From positions 302,164 to 366,163 of the forward strand of contig NW_006763298.1 in assembly GCF_000218685.1 (NCBI RefSeq): a stretch of DNA of 64,000 nt, given 5' to 3'. This document shows, one piece after another, positions 58,583 through 64,000 of this stretch. The DNA is from Serpula lacrymans var. lacrymans S7.9. Taxonomy: Eukaryota > Basidiomycota > Agaricomycetes > Boletales > Serpulaceae. The notes under the pieces are model-generated. The model ran no database searches and had not been told where the DNA came from. It was given only the letters and a program-made list of their open reading frames with translations. Made by a program: the position numbers and the translations under genes. The number at the start of each line of letters is the position of its first letter. The first letter of the stretch is position 1.

Positions 58583-60397
58583 TGTCGATGATGAGAATTA
58601 TTGTTAGAAAACCACACACAAAAACAAACTAACACACAATCCTCCCAGATTCCACGGAACTTGTTTATGGGCTTTGCCTCCTAGAACAGTGGGTGCTCTG
58701 GTTGTTCGTGGGGTGGTATATATGAGGATCCTTCAAAGTAAAACCCAGAGGTGTATGAGTGTGGGTTTTGAAGAGGAGGGATAGTTGAATTTATAGGAAG
58801 ATAGGTGCTTTGTGGCGAGTATAGACGAGCACTACCTTGCTAATGGTAGCACAAGGTAGGTTTGAGAACGACGAGGATGACGAGGTGATGAGGTTCCCAG
58901 TGATAGCAGGCTCCTGACACACAAACTGTAGTGCTCAGAAGGACTCTAATCAAAAGGAATAACAATGACTTCAAAAGTGGGAAGTGACGATGACAGCAAT
59001 TAACAGTGGTAGCAGTGGGAAGTGTTGTGACCACACTGGATCACAAGTAGCAGAGAATAGTGAACTTGAGATTAGAGAAGAAGTCTGGATTGGAGTTCTT
59101 GTTCTTTTTTTACAAGGTAAAATACAGGGGTTTATATAGTAAAAGAGAAGTAGGCTATGCACAGTATAGCTGTGCAAAAAGAATGAGAAAGAATATGAAG
59201 GAAGGAATGTACGCTGACAAATCCTGTGTAGGTAGTACAGGATAAGATTGTCAAAAAAAGAAAAGAAAGGGATAGAACAATAAATGCTGTGAGTAATATC
59301 ACAGGTTTGTACAGCCATAAAGTAAAGTCCAATAGCAAAAGGAGAGCAGGAAAATCATGATGTCATGGGAAGATGCAGTAAAAAAAGGGCAAGGCAAAAC
59401 ACTATCAGTATCAACACAGTTCCTTTATTGTCAGTCAGGCATTCTAAAAAAATATGTGTCCATAAAAATGATTCAAAAATCAAAAATAATTGCACTGTAA
59501 ATGAATGTTCTGCTGAAAAAAAAGAAACTGGAGCCACCGGTCCACCACCTAGTCCAAATCTGACAGTTCCATGGCCTTACCAATGGACTGGTTGTGTTGG
59601 ACCACCTGATCAAACAAGGGAGGGAGAGGAGTAGTTCCAATTTGGAACAAGTGAGTCCCAGGCAGCATGTGGTAGGTGTAGCTGTAGCGAAGACGATGGA
59701 CAAAAGATAACTGTACCCAAGTGAATGGGACAGCAATGAACATGGGCGATGCAAGGGGATGAACCTTCTCCAGCTCAAAAACTACCCACCCACGCTCCAA
59801 CCAGGCAAGACGAGCGACCGATGTTTTGATAGTATATGATGGCAGATCGACGTCATGAAGATGGACCTATTGCCCTATTTGGACCGGCCACCGGGGCTTT
59901 GCTGACATCAGCAGTGGCACGTGGTAGTCAACGGATCGGCGACGGAAGCGGATAGGAAGTGGTGACATCAGAAATGGTGGGGGTGCAAATAAGATGAGGA
60001 GGAGGAGGGTGGAGGTGACAAACAAGTGGATTAGAATGGGGACCCAGAAACGACCGTCAGGTGAGAATAAAAAGGAGAGGAAGGGGTCCATGGTGGGGCT
60101 AGGCAAAGGAAGGGGAATAAGGGAAACGACAAAAGCGAGGGTGCAATGCAATGTGTAGCCAGTGGCGACGCGAAAATTTGCCGAAATGCCGAAACGCGGA
60201 AAGTACCGGATGGAAAAGCAAAGGTGAGCGTGACTGGATTGCCTAATAGAGGTGGTGCTGATCAGCCACAAGTTCAAAAAGGGCAATATTAATTACTATT
60301 CCACGTGGCACTGTGCCTGTGTGGCACAAAGGCGAGTCTTTTTGAATATTCGCTTCGTTATTGACACCTGTCCATGCTACCAATCAACTTTGGTGCA
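58583..60397 (-). repeat. Third copy of the 1.8-kb repeat element
   Basis: Same orientation as the left arm and co-linear over its full length, with scattered substitutions and small indels. Its flanks show an imperfect inverted pair, ACCCGTTGTC (58577-58586) and GACAGCGGGT (60399-60408), which could be terminal repeats. This copy shows that the 1.8-kb unit moves or moved as a unit independent of the palindrome. Confidence 0.88.
59549..60286 (-). pseudogene. Diverged copy of the element-borne membrane-type gene
   Basis: Aligns over its whole length with the 245-codon frame of the palindrome arms. It starts MPFLNLWLISTTSIRQSSHA and holds the membrane segment ILIHLFVTSTLLLLILF. It carries a TAG stop at 59867-59869, right after RWPVQIGQ, where the arms read IGPQVHLYD. 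After the stop the frame continues with WLERGWVVFELEKVH up to the same end. Most changes in the first half are conservative, suggesting past selection on the protein. Confidence 0.6.
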
Positions 60398-60477
60398 TGA
60401 CAGCGGGTAAATTCAATAATAGAAAACTAAGGAACTATACATGAATATGTAAGGCTTTATATAGCTAACTGTCCGTC

Positions 60478-60517
60478 CCTCAGACCGAAAGGAGAGTAAA
60501 CAAAAAGTGGTCTGAGG
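60478..60517. repeat. 9-bp inverted repeat (hairpin)
   Basis: CCTCAGACC (60478-60486) and GGTCTGAGG (60509-60517) with a 22-nt A-rich loop. It could fold in RNA or be the trace of a small inverted-repeat element. Confidence 0.5.
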
Positions 60518-61080
60518 AATAAATCGTCCAATAAGAAAAAGAAAACAACTATTGTACAACTTTAACTTGATTAATCAGCGGGTGAGAGAATTGTACTAAT
60601 AATAGATGTTTGTCACGCTTGTTTATGAACCGTATCCTCATGATGAGGTACGATCCTGATCAAAGCGTTTATTAGTATATCCAGGCCTTAATGGGGCTTG
60701 GAGCTGGTTGGCGAGATGCCTACTACCAGTTCCTACCCATTATGCTGGCTGGCTAGGAGTGATACCCAGTCTCTGATCTGTGATATAAAGTGGTAACGGT
60801 GGTTAAGAAAGCCTGTGAGGGCTATGAGAAGTAAGATGGCAAATAATACCTCTAGCCCTAGAGCCAGAGATGTAATGGGAAAGGTGTTCGAGAACCAAGA
60901 CATAGAGAAGATAAGAAAATAATAAAATGGTCCTTACACATTGGACTCTGGGTACTGTATACCTGTCATACTCTCTAATAATCTAGTTACTCACATTGGA
61001 CTCTAGTTCCAGTCCCTGATAGCTCTCAGCAAGTGGTTAGACACTTCTTTTAAGCTTTGTTCTTAATACTTAATGCCCAC

Positions 61081-61320
61081 TGAAACTCATTGGTGCTTGC
61101 TAAGGCTCTCTAGATTGTCAGTTAACACTTTTCTGCCTTCTAAAGCTACTTTGGGCCTTCATGTTTGCTGGTTTGAAGCTCCCTGAATTCAATGCCTTGA
61201 TACTAACTGAAGCTACTTGGGGCTTTTATGTCCTCTCTGGATAGTTGCTTAATACTTTGTTCCTGCTGAAGCTGCTTGTGGCTTTCACCTTGCTGCTGTC
61301 TGAAGCTCCTTTAGGAGCCT
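61081..61320. repeat. degenerate ~60-bp tandem repeat
   Basis: The core word gaagctacttggggc recurs with changes at 61143, 61209, 61268 and about 61302, spaced roughly 35-66 bp. Decayed satellite-like sequence. Confidence 0.45.
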
Positions 61321-62270
61321 CAACTATAGAGTCTCTTCAAAATTTGATGTCATGGATATGTGCAGATAATAATGTGAAATCATTATGAACATATGCAGAT
61401 AAAATTGTAAAACTATTGTGAACACATGCAGATAAAATTATGAAATAATTGAATTGCTTACTTTTAACACCTTTAACAGTACTATGCAACTGTTTATTGC
61501 ATAATAGCAACAGTTGATATTAAAGTTGTCAGTAAGTATTGTATTTTATTTAGTATTTCTCTTGTAGAAAAGGTCCATGATAAATGAAAATTGTAAAATA
61601 AATGGAAGCAAATAAAAAATTAACATTGGTTTTCTAAACTGTGAAACTTGATAATTTAACCTTGTGGCACAAGAGAATAAAACAGATATGAAAAAAAAAG
61701 GTAAATTCATAATGTACTTTCAATTTATACTAGACAAACAAGGCAGATAAATTAAAATTTCATCTGTATGAAAAAGTTTTAATTTTGTGTGCTAAAACAT
61801 ATTAAAAGATGTAGCTAAAATACATCATGTTTTAAGAGTCAAAATTTTGAATGAGAGCTGTATTTTTAATGTTTTATTTTCAGTAAAACATTTCAGAAGT
61901 GTCAGTCAGAAATATTGTGATTACATAGTGTTAAAATTCATAATAAGAGTGGGATGAAAATCTTGATTTTGAACATCATTTAGTCAATAATATCTCTGCA
62001 GAAAAATCATGATGACAACCAATGAAAATTATCTATGATTCTTAACTTTACTTAGAATTTTTACCTGAGATAAATTTCAGATATTTACACCATTATTTCC
62101 TTTAAAACAATGTGAGCATAAATACTAAAAAGTTGTTAATAAGTACAAATTTTTTCACTATTTTATCTATCAAAAAATTGTATGTAAATTTTGTCTTTGA
62201 ATAGCATTTTTTCACAATATTATTCAAGAGTAAAATTGGTCATTTCCCCCAGTCACAGGGGCACAAACTG

Positions 62271-62848
62271 CCTGTATATAGGCAATAGCGACTGGACTGG
62301 GGACAGTCACTTAAGGTCGCGGACGTACAGTACACGGCCAGTCGGGTAAACCATATCAGCGATATCTTAAATAGACTGTGTCCGGGAAATATCGGCAATA
62401 TATGCTAGCAATCCTTTTCCCGCTACAAAGTGTCATTGTATATAACATATATAGAAGCTATGGCCTTGAGTGATATAGAATCAATGTCGTCAGAGTGAGC
62501 TTGTGACATGATTTTTTGACCGCTGGGATATTGTTTGGGATATCAGTTTTCTGTCACTCATAGAGATATAGCTGATACATAACTAGGCATATATAGTGCA
62601 TATATCTCAGTAAGATATGCAAACCAACAAGGCAAAGAATATTGCCAGTATATGGCACCCACATGTTCAATATATATCTAGATAGACACTGGCCAAATAT
62701 TAGAATGCATCTGTATTTTTCATATGTTAATTACTCAGAGGTGCAAAAACTGAAAAAGTATAAAATAGCAGTATATTACGATCATGAGACTATACAGGTA
62801 GCATTACGAGCAACATGGAATGTAAATATAACATGAATGACAAGGACT
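62271..62848. other. AT-rich sequence with gatata words
   Basis: Rich in gatatc/tatata words, similar in style to 44740-44930 on the other side of the transposon block. No gene. Confidence 0.35.
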
Positions 62849-63896
62849 TTACCACAGAAGAGCTTTCTGGATAGTATCCTGCCATTCAGGCTGCGAGACT
62901 ACAAGTGAACCAGAGACCTTGCGGCGTCCAGGAAGTTCAAGAAGATCTTGCTGGAAATACTCCATTATAATACTGTTTAATGTATAAGCTCCGGTACTAT
63001 GGTTAAAGTGTGGTACATACGTGCAATAGCAATCTTCAAAACCTTGACCGTTGCAAGATATCTCTCCTGCCCATTTCCGAATTAAATCAAGCAAGAAGTT
63101 GACAAATCTTCAATACTTAACCTTGGTCCAGACAACCGGGGTTCCGTCAAGACCAAAACCAGATGACTTGGAGTCAATTTCTGGAGTGTTGCTCTCTTCA
63201 TCGTTGTCATTCTCCTTATGTTCTCAATTGTCATTGTCATCCAACTCCCTAATATTGTCATCTTGATTATCACTGTTGACTCTTTTCTTCGTGGTTATCA
63301 TCATTATCACACCAAATGCCATCCATACCTTGTTCTCTGAAGTCCCCCCCATCATGGTTGGAGTTCAAATCCTCGTATTCTTCTCCCTCATTCATCTCCC
63401 TCTCAAGCTGGTCAATATCAATATCCAATTCATTCTCAAGCTTCCTGCGGATCTCCGGGTGCATGAAACATATCATGTGAGGAGAATAAAGCTTGTCAAC
63501 CAATATTTTGTCATAGTTAGATGTATCAATCAGGAAAATATGAAGACAGCATCGCTGGAATGGTTTTTGAGAAGTAGTTCTGAATGTAAAAAATAAATAT
63601 ACCAAAATAGCAAATTGGATCCAATGGGATGAGTCTACCTCCATACCTTTGTTTGTTATAGGTTTGATAGCATCTATAATGGATAGTTTCAAGCGGATCA
63701 ACTTCATTAACTGATAAAATATTAGTAAGTCATGAATGAAGAGAACGTTCAAACTTACATCCTTCTTGATTGTTCCCCAAACGGACGACAAAATCTTTGT
63801 CAGAAGCTTGCTTAGAATATTGTACAGTCCTTTATTTTCAAAAACCAGCGGATTGATTTTGAAGAGTTCACAATGTTGCTGAATAAGTGTCTGCAA
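62849..63896 (-). CDS. Transposon-associated hypothetical protein (partial, decayed)
   Basis: Minus-strand blocks. The upstream block 63896-63270 has CELFKINPLVFENKGLYN, KGMEVDSSHWIQFAILVYLF, LVDKLYSPHMICFMHPEIRR and a strongly acidic tail (ELDIDIDQLEREMNEGEEYE). The downstream block 63094-62849 has LDLIRKWAGEISCNGQGFED and YFQQDLLELPGRRKV, ending in frame. The pattern (SHWxxFAxL, LYSPHxxxxxHPxxR, acidic tail) recurs in repetitive proteins of mushroom genomes as I recall them. No known domain; probably a remnant of a mobile element. The 5' end may lie beyond the window. Confidence 0.45.
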
Positions 63897-64000
63897 AAAA
63901 GAGTAAGCTTATGATGTGCAAAGAAAATAGGGGTGAACCATAACATGTCTGTGCATTTCTGTCACATAAGCTGTGATGCTAGGGGACAGTAGACATACAA

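Larger units (their letters stand above)
60409..62270. other. AT-rich non-coding region
   Basis: No gene recognised. It holds a hairpin-forming repeat (60478-60517), a decayed tandem repeat (61081-61320) and a very AT-rich stretch (61330-62260) with no open frames of note, as expected for old transposon debris. Confidence 0.55.

Overview
This window comes from a fungal nuclear genome, almost certainly Basidiomycota and most likely Agaricomycetes. Genes are split by many introns of about 50-60 nt with GT..AG ends. Several encoded proteins belong to families typical of mushroom-forming fungi: a DUF6534 membrane protein, a NACHT-ankyrin protein, CorA-like membrane proteins and a PsiD/phosphatidylserine-decarboxylase-like enzyme. 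There is one assembly gap of Ns (45102-45354). No bacterial features, CRISPR arrays, rRNA or tRNA genes were seen. All exon models are read by eye from splice sites and reading frame and have no transcript support.

Layout, 1-44 kb (gene-bearing). A NACHT-ankyrin receptor-like gene, cut by the window start (1-3538 +); DUF6534 membrane protein (4391-5861 -); NAD(P)-binding Rossmann protein (6901-8406 +); LSM6 (8944-9354 -), divergent from a Rab-like GTPase with a long insertion (9517-10806 +); three tandem CorA-like membrane protein paralogues (11898-14160, 15157-17404 and 18593-20758, all -); an ArsB/NhaD/citrate-type ion transporter (22444-24156 -); ATG4 autophagy protease (26111-29339 +); an unknown protein ending in a 21-residue coiled-coil repeat (29817-31068 -); a secreted FAD-linked oxidase (31714-34667 -), divergent from a PsiD/PSD-like decarboxylase (35199-36474 +); a DUF952 protein (38010-38405 +); a multi-pass membrane protein (38623-39936 -); a small unknown protein, seen only in part (about 40454-40912 +); and an NAD-dependent aldehyde dehydrogenase (41572-43606 +).

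Layout, 44-64 kb (transposon territory). A decayed Ty1/copia element on the minus strand is split by a near-perfect palindrome: two arms of about 1.8 kb (47192-49007 and 49502-51318) around a spacer of about 0.5 kb. The spacer holds the copia integrase core in the opposite orientation to the rest of the element. A third, diverged copy of the arm lies at 58583-60397. Each arm carries a 245-codon reading frame for an unrecognised membrane-type protein. Between the palindrome and the third copy is a multi-exon, transposon-type reading frame (53283-57154) followed by proline/serine-rich tandem repeats. The last 3.5 kb is AT-rich and ends in another transposon-type protein remnant on the minus strand.

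How the genes relate. Most are unconnected housekeeping or accessory genes: LSM6 in RNA decay/splicing, Rab and ATG4 in vesicle traffic and autophagy. The FAD oxidase and the PsiD-like decarboxylase share one 531-bp intergenic region and could form a small amino-acid-derived metabolic unit. The CorA-like trio is a recent local expansion with visible splice-site and coding divergence. The most unusual structure is the palindromic element with the inverted integrase segment.
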